Origin: an uncultured Blautia sp.
GTDB lineage: Bacteria; Bacillota; Clostridia; Lachnospirales; Lachnospiraceae
Direction of reading: 5' to 3'
Assembly: GCF_934372025.1 (NCBI RefSeq)
Contig: NZ_CAKROJ010000001.1
Coordinates: 74,545 to 138,544, forward strand
DNA: 64,000 nucleotides
The notes under the pieces were generated by a model that searched no databases, had not been told where the DNA came from, and worked only from the letters and a program-made list of their open reading frames with translations. Shown piece by piece: positions 34,001 through 42,039 of this stretch (position 1 is its first letter; the number at the start of each line of letters is the position of its first letter). Position numbers and translations under genes: made by a program.

Positions 34001-34777
34001 TTATTCCCAGATCTTCCACGGTGCCTGACCGCTCTGCCATAAACTCTCCAGAAGATTTTTTTCACGTAGAGTGTCCATACACTGCCAGAAGCCTTTATGA
34101 CGGTACGCATTCAACTGTCCCATTCTTGCAGCCTCTACAAGCGGTTCTTTTTCAAAAACAGTTTCATCACCCTCGATCAGATCAATAATGGAAGGTTCCA
34201 GAACCATAAATCCTGCATTGATCCAACCGCCATCCTCTTTCTTCTTTTCTTTGAAGTTCGTGATCGTTCCATCATTCTTAATATCCAGGATTCCAAAACG
34301 GCCCCCCGGCTGTGCTGCGGTGATCGTAGCCATCTTTCCATGAGAGCGATGATATTCCAGAAGTTCACTGATATTTACATCTGCCACACCGTCACCATAT
34401 GTGAGCATAAAAGTATCTCCGTCCAGATATTCTTTCACTCGTTTGATACGCCCACCCGTCATCGTATTCAGACCTGTATCAACCAGCGTTACCTTCCATG
34501 GCTCCAGTATGTTATTATGCACGATCATCTTATTTTCCTGTGTAAAATCAAAGGTGATATTACTGTTGTGAAGATAATAATCTGCAAACCATTCCTTGAT
34601 CACATGCTGCTTGTAACCACAGCAGACCACAAACTCATTAAAACCATATGCCGAATACATCTTCATAATATGCCACAAAATCGGCTTCTCCCCGATCTCG
34701 ATCATCGGTTTCGGTTTCAGATGACTCTCCTCACTGATCCTCGTACCAAAACCACCCGCCAAAATAACAACTTTCAT
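34001..34777 (-). CDS. rfbF: glucose-1-phosphate cytidylyltransferase
   Basis: A 258-residue nucleotidyltransferase that makes CDP-glucose from CTP and glucose-1-phosphate. The N-terminal MKVVILAGGFGTRISEESHLKPKPMIEIG, given here as VILAGGFGTRISEES and KPKPMIEIG, is the substrate-binding loop. LTYGDGVADVNI carries the metal-binding Asp, and GWINAGFMVL and WQCMDTLREKNLLE are typical of RfbF. CDP-glucose normally feeds dideoxysugar or capsule synthesis with a CDP-glucose 4,6-dehydratase, but no such gene is in this window. The gene stands alone, with the DUF6472 gene starting 62 nt downstream of its stop. Confidence 0.94.
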   Translation of the reverse strand: MKVVILAGGFGTRISEESHLKPKPMIEIGEKPILWHIMKMYSAYGFNEFVVCCGYKQHVIKEWFADYYLHNSNITFDFTQENKMIVHNNILEPWKVTLVDTGLNTMTGGRIKRVKEYLDGDTFMLTYGDGVADVNISELLEYHRSHGKMATITAAQPGGRFGILDIKNDGTITNFKEKKKEDGGWINAGFMVLEPSIIDLIEGDETVFEKEPLVEAARMGQLNAYRHKGFWQCMDTLREKNLLESLWQSGQAPWKIWE

Positions 34778-34918
34778 ATCCTCTCTCCAATTCCTTTACA
34801 TTCGTTCCTGTCAATACCCCTATTCTAATACAAAGCCACAAAAAAAGGAAGACTCTATAAAAAACCTTCTGACTATTCGATCACCGTCTTCGCCTACTAT
34901 ATAAAAACGTCAGAATAA

Positions 34919-35128
34919 AAAAACGTCCTTCCTGCATCTGCTATTCAGATGCCTGAAGAAATTTGTAGAAGTACTTGATGCATAGAAACTTATTTTGCTC
35001 TGCAAAACGATACTGTTTGAGCGTCAGCGAGTTTGACGTTTTACAAAGCGCTTTTTATAAATTTATATGTTTCTAGTACTTCTGAATTTCTGAATTGTCT
35101 GAAATACAGATGCAGGAATGACGTTTTT
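34919..35128. repeat. extended imperfect palindrome, about 210 bp (element B)
   Basis: Outer 22-base arms (34919-34940 and 35107-35128) pair at 21 of 22 positions. Inner arms pair AGAAGTAC with GTACTTCT, TAGAAAC with GTTTCTA, and CAAAACG with CGTTTT. The apex ACTGTTTGAGCGTCAGCGAG and TTTG match the apex of element A (16961-17139) in reverse, differing in three bases (TCA for GAA). It fills most of the 34778-35144 gap between two minus-strand genes, and its right end is 17 nt from the stop of the radical SAM gene. The sequence from 34778 to 34918 shows nothing recognisable. Confidence 0.72.
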
Positions 35129-35144
35129 AATGTTATGAATTTTT

Positions 35145-36512
35145 TTACTCTTTGTGCTCCTCAGCCCACAATTTATCTGCAACCGGAGCCCATTCCTCAG
35201 CATAATGAACACACTTGCCACAGAGATGTTCCGCAGTCTCCTGAGACTGAAGATCTGTTGAATGCGCACCGCTTTCTTTTACGAGACGCTGCAGAATCTC
35301 CGGATTCTCAAGCATCGGACATGGACGAAGCATATTTTTATTGAACGGCTGATTATCATGATAAGCCATAAACAACGGCTGTTTCAGAATCTCAAGGATT
35401 GTGTTTTCATGAATATTTCCGTTAGAATAATGAATGAATACACAAGGTTCTGCATCACCATTTGCATTAATATGGAAGTAGTTTCTTCCACCTGCGATAC
35501 ATCCACCAACAAATTCACCATCGTTCTGGAAATCCATTGTAAAGATTCCAGGTCCATGTTCCATATTACGGATTTCTCTTACCCGATTCTTCACATAAAC
35601 ACGCTGTTCCGGATTCAGAAGCAGATCCACAGAAGCTGCATTTCCAACCGGCATGTAATGGAAGTACAGAGCATATCGACATCCTTTGTCGACAAGCATC
35701 TTAATAAACTCATCACTGGTAACACTCTTATAGTTAGCACTTGTATAGCAGATTGATGTACCAAATACAAGACCATGCTCTTTCAGAAGATCCATAGCAT
35801 GCATAACCTTGTTGTATACACCTTCTCCACGACGCATATCGTTAACATCCGGTTCACCTTCAACACTCAGTGCCAGGAACAGGTTTCCGACTTCCTGCAT
35901 CTGTTTGCAGAGAGCTTCATCAACCAGAGTACCATTTGTGTATGCAAAGAATACACAGTCATTATGTTTTCTGCAGAGCTCGATGATGTCTTTCTTTCTT
36001 ACCATCGGTTCTCCACCTGTCATCATATAGAAATAAATGCCAAGTTCTTTACCCTGTGTAACAATGGAATCCATATCATCAAAAGAAAGATTCAGTTTAT
36101 TTCCATATTCTGCTGCCCAGCATCCTGTACAGTGCAGGTTACAGGCACTGGTCGGATCCATCAGAATAATCCACGGAATGTTGCATTTATGGATTTCTCT
36201 CATCTCACGAATTGTCTTTGTACCATTGTAGAAAGCTTCAAATCCAAGATTCATCAGAGTTGTCTTCAGAACATTCGGATGGAGATCCTGTACCATGGAT
36301 GTCACATAACGATTCAGTGTATATTCCGGACTGCAGGCAACTTTTCTGAGATATTCCCAGTTAATCCCCATGCCAAATTCTTTCATATACTTTTCAGCCG
36401 TATCGATCAGTTTTTCATAAGCTGCCTCAGGATTCTTATGTACCTGACTTACAGCATAATCTGCTACTCCTGAAAAGACTTTTTTTGCTGCTGCATGCTT
36501 AATTTTGTTCAT
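35145..36512 (-). CDS. radical SAM/SPASM-type protein
   Basis: A 455-residue radical SAM enzyme. I place the start at 36512 (MNKIKHAAAKKVFSG), with GGAGG eight nucleotides upstream. The cluster motif CNLHCTGC (about residue 124, CxxxCxxC with one spacing) binds the 4Fe-4S that cleaves SAM. TGGEPMVRKKD, the SAM-binding GGEP motif, follows. A C-terminal cysteine group (GGCIAGG, EPCVFI, CGKCVHYA) is a SPASM-like second Fe-S region. It is a single gene with its own promoter (36557-36586). The substrate is unknown. The N-terminal 100 residues are mostly helical and may bind a partner. Confidence 0.9.
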   Translation of the reverse strand: MNKIKHAAAKKVFSGVADYAVSQVHKNPEAAYEKLIDTAEKYMKEFGMGINWEYLRKVACSPEYTLNRYVTSMVQDLHPNVLKTTLMNLGFEAFYNGTKTIREMREIHKCNIPWIILMDPTSACNLHCTGCWAAEYGNKLNLSFDDMDSIVTQGKELGIYFYMMTGGEPMVRKKDIIELCRKHNDCVFFAYTNGTLVDEALCKQMQEVGNLFLALSVEGEPDVNDMRRGEGVYNKVMHAMDLLKEHGLVFGTSICYTSANYKSVTSDEFIKMLVDKGCRYALYFHYMPVGNAASVDLLLNPEQRVYVKNRVREIRNMEHGPGIFTMDFQNDGEFVGGCIAGGRNYFHINANGDAEPCVFIHYSNGNIHENTILEILKQPLFMAYHDNQPFNKNMLRPCPMLENPEILQRLVKESGAHSTDLQSQETAEHLCGKCVHYAEEWAPVADKLWAEEHKE

Positions 36513-36556
36513 TTGTATTTCCTCCATCTCTGGCAATAGTTATTTAATCTTTCTAC

Positions 36557-36586
36557 ATTATATTCAGATAAACTTTTCATTTTCAA
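36557..36586 (-). promoter_or_regulatory. promoter of the radical SAM gene
   Basis: On the minus strand TTGAAA (36581-36586), 18 bp, TATAAT (36557-36562), about 45 nt from the start codon. Confidence 0.65.
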
Positions 36587-36618
36587 TGGACAAAAACATG
36601 CCAGTGGTAAATTAAGAT

Positions 36619-36693
36619 AAAAAAATACCTCCGTTGATCTAATGTCAACAGAGGCATATTCTTCCTTTTTCATACACGCCGAATTCTTCGGAC
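36619..36693 (-). ncRNA. candidate small RNA with own promoter and terminator
   Basis: A TATAAT (minus strand, 36700-36705) is followed by a 75-nt segment ending in a strong terminator: CCTCTGTTGA pairs with TCAACGGAGG and is followed by seven T residues (A-run 36619-36625). A small hairpin CCGAAGAATTCGG is near the 5' end. The -35 region is weak (ATGAAA at 17-bp spacing). It could also be an attenuated leader of the radical SAM gene, but that gene has a separate promoter downstream. Nothing coding was seen in 36706-36878 beyond promoter-like AT-rich sequence. Confidence 0.45.
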
Positions 36694-36878
36694 ATGTGTA
36701 TTATATAATATCTGTGTAAAAATTTCATTCATTCTGCACCAATAACACAGTAACTGTCATGAACAGTAACAACAACAATTCTATATAATATAAATATAGC
36801 CGAAACTTAATTTTCAATGTACCAGAAACTATCTCATATGTTATACTGATTATATTACTCAAAAGGAGGGTTCTTCCG

Positions 36879-37739
36879 GTGTATGAAAAAATAGTCATTT
36901 TCAACACATTATTATACTCCGTATGGTGTTTTTATTTCTGCCATCAACTTTTAATAGAACGGTTATCCCCATTCAAGAGCTACCTGTGCATTCTTTTTAC
37001 ACATATTATTCTGATAATCGGTGGATACAGCCTCTTGCCGGACAATGTTCCTTTTATTTTCGTACATCTTTCCAGCTTTTTGTGCATCGCACTTCTGCAT
37101 TCTGACTCGATCAAAAAGAAATTATTTGCATACTTCCTTTATACCTGCACGATCATGCTCATGGAAATGCTTATAATGTGTCTGTATATCAGCATAAAAA
37201 AAATCATTTTTCATCAGAATTCAGGATTGATCAGTATGAATTCTGTTACAACTCCTGTAGATGCATTAATTTTATGTATTCTTATGCTTACTGCAGGAAG
37301 TATTATGTGGAAAAAGCTGTCTGACCTGTTCGCTGTTTTTGTTCATTCTTACAGCATTGTTCCTATTACACAGATTTTCTTTCCATTTTACTGGTTTTGT
37401 ATTTTTTTATCACTTTTGTGCAACAGTCAGTTCAAAATTTCTGGTTATTTTCCGATCATCTGTGGTTTGACCATCCCTGTAATTCCTGTATTTATCATGG
37501 GACTGCGTAATATCAGGATTCAGGAACAGGAACGGAGCTTTCATGAAAAGCAGATAACGCTGTTAAAAGAACAGCTGCTTTTCTTTGATGATATCGAAGC
37601 TGAGTACCAGAACCTCCGAAAATGGAATCACGATATCGAAAATCACATGCTTTCTCTGAATTATCTTATGAAAGCAGGCAAATATGAGGAAGCAGACAAA
37701 TATCTGCATAACATCCTTCTCGAATCTGAAAAAAGGTAA
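36879..37739 (+). CDS. membrane sensor half: AgrC-like, histidine region without ATPase
   Basis: A 286-residue protein starting at GTG 36879 (AAGGAGGG eight nucleotides upstream). Six or so membrane segments (about 1-205) resemble AgrC-type peptide sensors, then a short cytoplasmic dimerisation part with RKWNHDIENHML, in which His251 matches the HDxxNH phosphoacceptor of this kinase group, and GKYEEADKYLHNI. The protein ends at residue 286, before any GHKL ATPase domain. The next gene, nine nucleotides on, codes for an ATPase-bearing protein that lacks the histidine. Together they look like one kinase split in two, with trans-phosphorylation likely. No AgrB or AgrD gene is visible. Confidence 0.75.
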   Translation: MYEKIVIFNTLLYSVWCFYFCHQLLIERLSPFKSYLCILFTHIILIIGGYSLLPDNVPFIFVHLSSFLCIALLHSDSIKKKLFAYFLYTCTIMLMEMLIMCLYISIKKIIFHQNSGLISMNSVTTPVDALILCILMLTAGSIMWKKLSDLFAVFVHSYSIVPITQIFFPFYWFCIFLSLLCNSQFKISGYFPIICGLTIPVIPVFIMGLRNIRIQEQERSFHEKQITLLKEQLLFFDDIEAEYQNLRKWNHDIENHMLSLNYLMKAGKYEEADKYLHNILLESEKR

Positions 37740-37748
37740 TTACTTATT

Positions 37749-38600
37749 ATGAAAAAATCAAAAATCGCAAAACAGTTTCCTGTGTTATTTCTGTTACTCA
37801 TACTGCCGCTACCATGTATCTGCCTCGTTTATTACAGTGCATTGTATGGTGATGAACAGCCTTATAGCGTCATTAGTTCCATTGCCGCTATTTTTTCAAT
37901 CCTAGGTATTTTTTATTTTTTATATACTGTCACCATGAATACGCTGAAGGACAGTCGACAAAAAGCAGAACTACTGATTCTTGAAAAGCAGCAGCAAATG
38001 AAAAGTGAACAAAATGCCACTCTCGCAAAATGCCGTCAGGAAACTCTTGCTATGCAGCAAAACATGAAGCAGAAACTACTTACCTATGAATCTTTAATAA
38101 ATGAGCATCGCTACGAAGAAGCCGCTCTTTACCTTGAAGATCTGACTTTTACTTTCCAAAAGGAACGTTTCCATCCAATCTGCAGCGACACTTTGCTCAA
38201 CGCTATACTGACAAACAAACGTCAGGTTGCTGTCCAGTATAATATCCAGACATCATTCCAGCTGCTTCTCCTTGAAAATCCAAAGATTGAAAGCAGTGAC
38301 CTCAGCAGTATTTTTTTCAACCTGATGGATAATGCTATTGAGTCCTGTCGACTCTCTCATTCAGAAAAACCATTTATCCAGATAACTGCCAAACAGACCG
38401 CCAACTTTCTCACGATACATATGACCAACAGCAAGGATCCTTCCATAAAGTTTACACATAAAACAAGCAAGACCGACTCCTGGTCTCATGGATTCGGTCT
38501 CGCAATTGTTGAAGAAATTGCTTCAAAATATGATGGAAGCTGTCAGTGGATTGACGGTGGGGATGTATTTGAGTCCGTGGTTATGGTGGAGGTGGGGTGA
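37749..38600 (+). CDS. membrane sensor half: GHKL ATPase domain, phosphoacceptor His replaced
   Basis: A 283-residue protein with two N-terminal membrane segments (about 10-30 and 42-62), a coiled linker, and a C-terminal GHKL ATPase domain. N-box NLMDNAIESC (191-200) and G-box SHGFGLAIVEEI (246-257) are intact. In the dimerisation helix the stretch AMQQNMKQKLLTYESLINEH (101-120) aligns with the partner protein's histidine region, but Gln104 stands where His251 is in the partner, and the following D and N are also changed. It cannot autophosphorylate in the usual way and probably phosphorylates the protein encoded just upstream. Confidence 0.8.
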   Translation: MKKSKIAKQFPVLFLLLILPLPCICLVYYSALYGDEQPYSVISSIAAIFSILGIFYFLYTVTMNTLKDSRQKAELLILEKQQQMKSEQNATLAKCRQETLAMQQNMKQKLLTYESLINEHRYEEAALYLEDLTFTFQKERFHPICSDTLLNAILTNKRQVAVQYNIQTSFQLLLLENPKIESSDLSSIFFNLMDNAIESCRLSHSEKPFIQITAKQTANFLTIHMTNSKDPSIKFTHKTSKTDSWSHGFGLAIVEEIASKYDGSCQWIDGGDVFESVVMVEVG

Positions 38601-38641
38601 GAAAACGGCAGATGATAAGAAATCCCCATAAATATCAATTA

Positions 38642-39346
38642 TTAATAACGATATACTCTACCTTTTTCTCCATATGAGCCCAGTACAATATATTTATCTG
38701 TAACCTTAAATGCCATAGCCGCGTTACTGTAAAGTGATCTTATTTTTTTCCTGCCGCTTCCATCTTTTCTACAGGAATAAACTGTATACTTATTATTTCC
38801 GGTTTTGTAATTACGTTTAACACATTTCAGATAATATATCCTTCCGTCTTTTGCAATATTTGCAGATTGAAATAAAACATCATTTGCAATCCATCTCATT
38901 TTTTTAGTCTTGACGTCCACGATATATACCGGAGTTGTAAAATAGTAATCCCCATTCATAACCATGGCATAGCGTCCTCTATGACCTACAATGCCATAAC
39001 CTTTCGCTATTACAGTTCGTTTTTTATTTCTAAGATTTATACATTCTGTATTTATCATTGGTGGTACACATCCACCATATAATCTTTCATAAAAAAGTTT
39101 ATTGTCGTAAATATAATTGAACTTGTTTACTGTACCTGAAATGGTAACAAGTTTTTGTTTCTTTCCTCCTTTCTTTTGCCGGTAAATAGTAGTCTTTTCT
39201 TTGTCCCAGTCACCTATAGTCCTTGTTGAGTATGTATATGCACCCTGTTTAAACGTAGCTGCTTTTATTTTCACCGGAACGCACATACATACCATCAACA
39301 TTATAAGCAACATCATGATTTTTGCAATTTTGTTATTTTTTTTCAT
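38642..39346 (-). CDS. secreted protein of unknown function
   Basis: A 234-residue protein with a signal peptide (cleavage near VKIKA-A, residue 29). The rest is rich in basic and aromatic residues with repeated short units such as GRIYYLKCVKRN, YSCRKDGSGRKKIRSL and YIVLGSYGEKGRVYRY, reminiscent of beta-propeller-like DUF5050 repeats, though I am not sure of the fold. It is convergent with the sensor pair (41-nt gap) and downstream of the YARHG gene on the same strand. It may be an output or ligand of that sensing region. No anchor motif is seen. Confidence 0.6.
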   Translation of the reverse strand: MKKNNKIAKIMMLLIMLMVCMCVPVKIKAATFKQGAYTYSTRTIGDWDKEKTTIYRQKKGGKKQKLVTISGTVNKFNYIYDNKLFYERLYGGCVPPMINTECINLRNKKRTVIAKGYGIVGHRGRYAMVMNGDYYFTTPVYIVDVKTKKMRWIANDVLFQSANIAKDGRIYYLKCVKRNYKTGNNKYTVYSCRKDGSGRKKIRSLYSNAAMAFKVTDKYIVLGSYGEKGRVYRY

Positions 39347-39403
39347 GCCCTACCGCTCCTTCCTGTAAATTTTTTATGCAAAATATCGTTTCTTGTTTTC
39401 CTG

Positions 39404-40063
39404 TCATCTTAGAATATATCCGCCTGGAACTAACGTTTCTTCCTGTTCCTTGAGAAATTTAGCATTATATTTCTCATATTCATTCAATGAATCATAAAGA
39501 AACTCAGCTTCTGTCAAATCAGCTGAATACCATTTTTTAGCGTTAAAGTAATCTTTCAGTTCTTGTGAAGTAAAAATACGTCCACGTCGAGCATATATCT
39601 CATTTCTCCCATAAGACAATTCTTGTGCCGACATACCTATAACATCTGATTCATCCAGATATCTGGCATCACTGTCTGGAAAAATGTACTCATCATCACA
39701 GTCATCCGCATAAACATTATAACGACTGTCTTCACTAATATCTACTGTCTCTCCTTCAGGTACGAAACTCAGAAGCCTTTCGCCTTCTTCCTTAGATACT
39801 TCATTTCCATTATCTTTAAAAATCTTCCAGTGAAAATTACCGTCGCCTGGGTCCTGATGATAAACCATCACTTCATCACTTCCATCCAGATCCATATCAA
39901 AGGCAATGTAGTTATCTGATAAATATCCCGTATTACCATCCTTACAAAACACTGTATTCCACTGTTGTACCTGTCTGAAAAATTCTGTATCTAAATTACC
40001 TGCCTGAACAGTGGCTGTCGGCAAAATAACAAATCCTAACAAAAGTATTCCTGGTGTCTTCAT
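39404..40063 (-). CDS. exported YARHG-domain protein
   Basis: A 219-residue protein with a signal peptide (cleavage near TVQA-G, residue 22). Residues about 30-105 form a small beta-rich region (DMDLDGSDEVMVYHQDPGDG). The C-terminal YARHG domain (about 145-195) reads LSYGRNEIYARRGRIFTSQE and then LKDYFNAKKWYS, with the R-x-E-IYAR-G core intact. YARHG domains are extracellular and found in wall or enzyme-linked proteins. It is encoded 57 nt upstream of the unknown secreted protein on the same strand. Confidence 0.85.
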   Translation of the reverse strand: MKTPGILLLGFVILPTATVQAGNLDTEFFRQVQQWNTVFCKDGNTGYLSDNYIAFDMDLDGSDEVMVYHQDPGDGNFHWKIFKDNGNEVSKEEGERLLSFVPEGETVDISEDSRYNVYADDCDDEYIFPDSDARYLDESDVIGMSAQELSYGRNEIYARRGRIFTSQELKDYFNAKKWYSADLTEAEFLYDSLNEYEKYNAKFLKEQEETLVPGGYILR

Positions 40064-40382
40064 ATCCCTTCCTCTCCTGTTTACTTTAACAGATCTTCTG
40101 AAAAATTCTACACACTTATAGTTCTGTTATACCAACTTTTTGAACTGAAATGATTCGAAAATTTTTTCATATGTCTGTCCTTAATAATTTTACAAAATCC
40201 ACTTTTTTCTTTCAATATTTCTGCACGAACGGCATGTTTTTTGTATTGAATAGCTTCTTTCAGCTACATGACAGCATATTCCCTCCACATCTTGCTTGAC
40301 TTTTTTCTCTCTGACAGTTAATAATACTTAAAGAGCTACAAATACTATCTATTAAAATACGAAATACAACTGGGGGAAACTC
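40064..40382. other. intergenic region between YARHG and LytTR genes
   Basis: The 319-nt stretch is AT-rich. It holds a probable promoter for the LytTR regulator (TTGACT 40296-40301, 17 bp, TAATAA 40319-40324). I see no small gene, repeat or convincing LytTR box pair, although short TTxA-type repeats are too frequent to judge. Confidence 0.5.
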
Positions 40383-41108
40383 ATGTTAAAAATCGCGATC
40401 TGTGATGATAATACAGTACAGCTGAATATCATCCGAGAAGAATTAGAGAAAAATATGAAAAAAGAAATTGCCTATGATGTAGATACATTCTGCAGTGCTT
40501 CAGATTTTACTGAAGTACTTCAGTCCGGTGACTGTCTTTATGACATTATTTTTATGGACATTAACCTGGGGGATTCTTCTGTATCTGGGATTGATCTTGT
40601 ACATAAAGTTAATTTTCTGAATCCATCATGTCAGATTATTTATATCAGTCAGCATCTGGAATATGCACCGGATGTTTATGACACGCAGCATATCTATTTT
40701 TTAAATAAAGAGCGCCTGGCTGAATTATTTAGTAAAGCTCTGGATTCCGCACTCAAAAATATAGCCCATAACGATAATATCGGCTATTTATATTTTACTA
40801 TACGAAAAAAAGAATATAAAATCCCGCAGAATGACATTCTGTATATGGAACGCAATCTGCGGGAAACCACTATTGTAACACGAATGCAGGAATACAAAAT
40901 TTCAGAACGGATTGATCTGCTGCTTAATCGACTTCCGCCATATTTTGTTGTCTGCCATCGAAGCTATGCTGTAAATCTTAAGCTGGTAAGTTCTATTCAT
41001 CAGTATTTGATATCTTTTCCAGACGGAAAAACAGTTCCTGTTGGTCGTACACATTATGCAGATGTAAAAAAATCCTTTGCGCTTATGAACAGCTATCTTC
41101 TCTCGTAA
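40383..41108 (+). CDS. LytTR-family response regulator
   Basis: A 241-residue two-component regulator. The receiver (about 1-120) has the acidic pair DD (8-9), phosphoacceptor Asp in FMDINLG (about 58), and FLNKERL near the lysine position (K about 107). The LytTR DNA-binding domain (about 140-238) has IPQNDILYMERNLRETTIV and VCHRSYAVNLKLVSS. AgrA-type partners of AgrC-like kinases have this domain order, so the split kinase pair at 36879-38600 is the natural partner, though 1.8 kb and two convergent genes separate them. GGGGG precedes the ATG. Confidence 0.9.
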   Translation: MLKIAICDDNTVQLNIIREELEKNMKKEIAYDVDTFCSASDFTEVLQSGDCLYDIIFMDINLGDSSVSGIDLVHKVNFLNPSCQIIYISQHLEYAPDVYDTQHIYFLNKERLAELFSKALDSALKNIAHNDNIGYLYFTIRKKEYKIPQNDILYMERNLRETTIVTRMQEYKISERIDLLLNRLPPYFVVCHRSYAVNLKLVSSIHQYLISFPDGKTVPVGRTHYADVKKSFALMNSYLLS

Positions 41109-41124
41109 TATATTTTATTTACTT

Positions 41125-41892
41125 TTACAAATTTTTTAGTATCTCAAATGGAATGCTTCCGCCAAAAATATCCAGAGCGCTTCCTACAGTCACATCCAGT
41201 CTGCCTTTTCCATGGAGTTTCAGAAGTTCGATATCCTGCATACTTCCAACACCTCCGGCATAGGTCACAGGACGCTGTGTGTAATCGGAAAGCAGCTCTG
41301 CCAGGTCTGTTTCAATACCGTTCGCCTTACCTTCTACGTCTACTGCATGGACAAGAAATTCATCACAATGGTTGCCAAGTTCTTCCATTACTTCAAGCGT
41401 CACCGGCACATCGGTAAATTTCTGCCAGCGGTCTGTAACGATAAAATACTGGTCATCTTTTCTGCGACAGCTAAGATCAAGAACCAGATTCTCTTTTCCT
41501 GCTGCTTCTTCCATTTTGCGGAGATTTTCCCAGGAAAGCTTTCCATCTTTGAATACATAGGAAGTTACAATTACATGACTTGCCCCTGCCTGCAGATATT
41601 CTTCTGCGTTTTCCGGGCAAACGCCACCACCGATCTGCAGCCCTCCTGGATAAGCGTTAAGAGCCTGCATTGCCTGCATTCTGGTGGCCTCGTAATATTC
41701 GGAATCTTTTCCATTCAAAAGAATCACATGACCACCTTTTAAGCCGGCATTTCGGTATAACTCAGCATAGAAAACCGCATCCTGACCAGAAACGAAGTTT
41801 TCTTTCGCCTGATCTCCACTATCCTGAAGACTGCCGCCTACAATCTGTTTTACCTTTCCATTATGTATATCAATGCATGGTCGAAATCTCAT
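41125..41892 (-). CDS. hisA: HisA isomerase of eukaryotic (His6) type
   Basis: A 255-residue TIM-barrel isomerase, phosphoribosylformimino-AICAR ribotide isomerase, step four of histidine synthesis. The N-terminal CIDIHNGKVKQIVGGSLQD and the barrel motifs LQIGGGVCPENAEEYLQAGA, LVLDLSCRRKDDQ, FLVHAVDVEGKANGIE and DVTVGSALDIFGGSIPFE match the yeast His6 arrangement (NFVS, VDLSCRK, HAADVEG, SSLDIFGG) rather than the usual bacterial HisA. Catalytic Asp residues in CIDIH and VDVEG are present. It is a single gene away from other his genes in this window. It overlaps no neighbour and follows the LytTR gene convergently. Confidence 0.85.
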   Translation of the reverse strand: MRFRPCIDIHNGKVKQIVGGSLQDSGDQAKENFVSGQDAVFYAELYRNAGLKGGHVILLNGKDSEYYEATRMQAMQALNAYPGGLQIGGGVCPENAEEYLQAGASHVIVTSYVFKDGKLSWENLRKMEEAAGKENLVLDLSCRRKDDQYFIVTDRWQKFTDVPVTLEVMEELGNHCDEFLVHAVDVEGKANGIETDLAELLSDYTQRPVTYAGGVGSMQDIELLKLHGKGRLDVTVGSALDIFGGSIPFEILKNL

Positions 41893-42039
41893 CTGTCTTT
41901 TCCTTTCAAAAAGGCCCCGGATTACCTGAATCCGAAGCCTGTACTATAAATCATCAGGTTTATCTGATGCTATGATAATATGATTTTTCATCTGATGCAA
42001 GCACTTTATTGTACTAAACGAATAAATCGCAAGACACCG

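Noticed and set aside
36879..41108. A complete Agr quorum-sensing locus with AgrB and AgrD.
   Set aside because: No AgrB protease or AgrD-like peptide could be found; the intervening genes are a secreted protein and a YARHG protein on the other strand.
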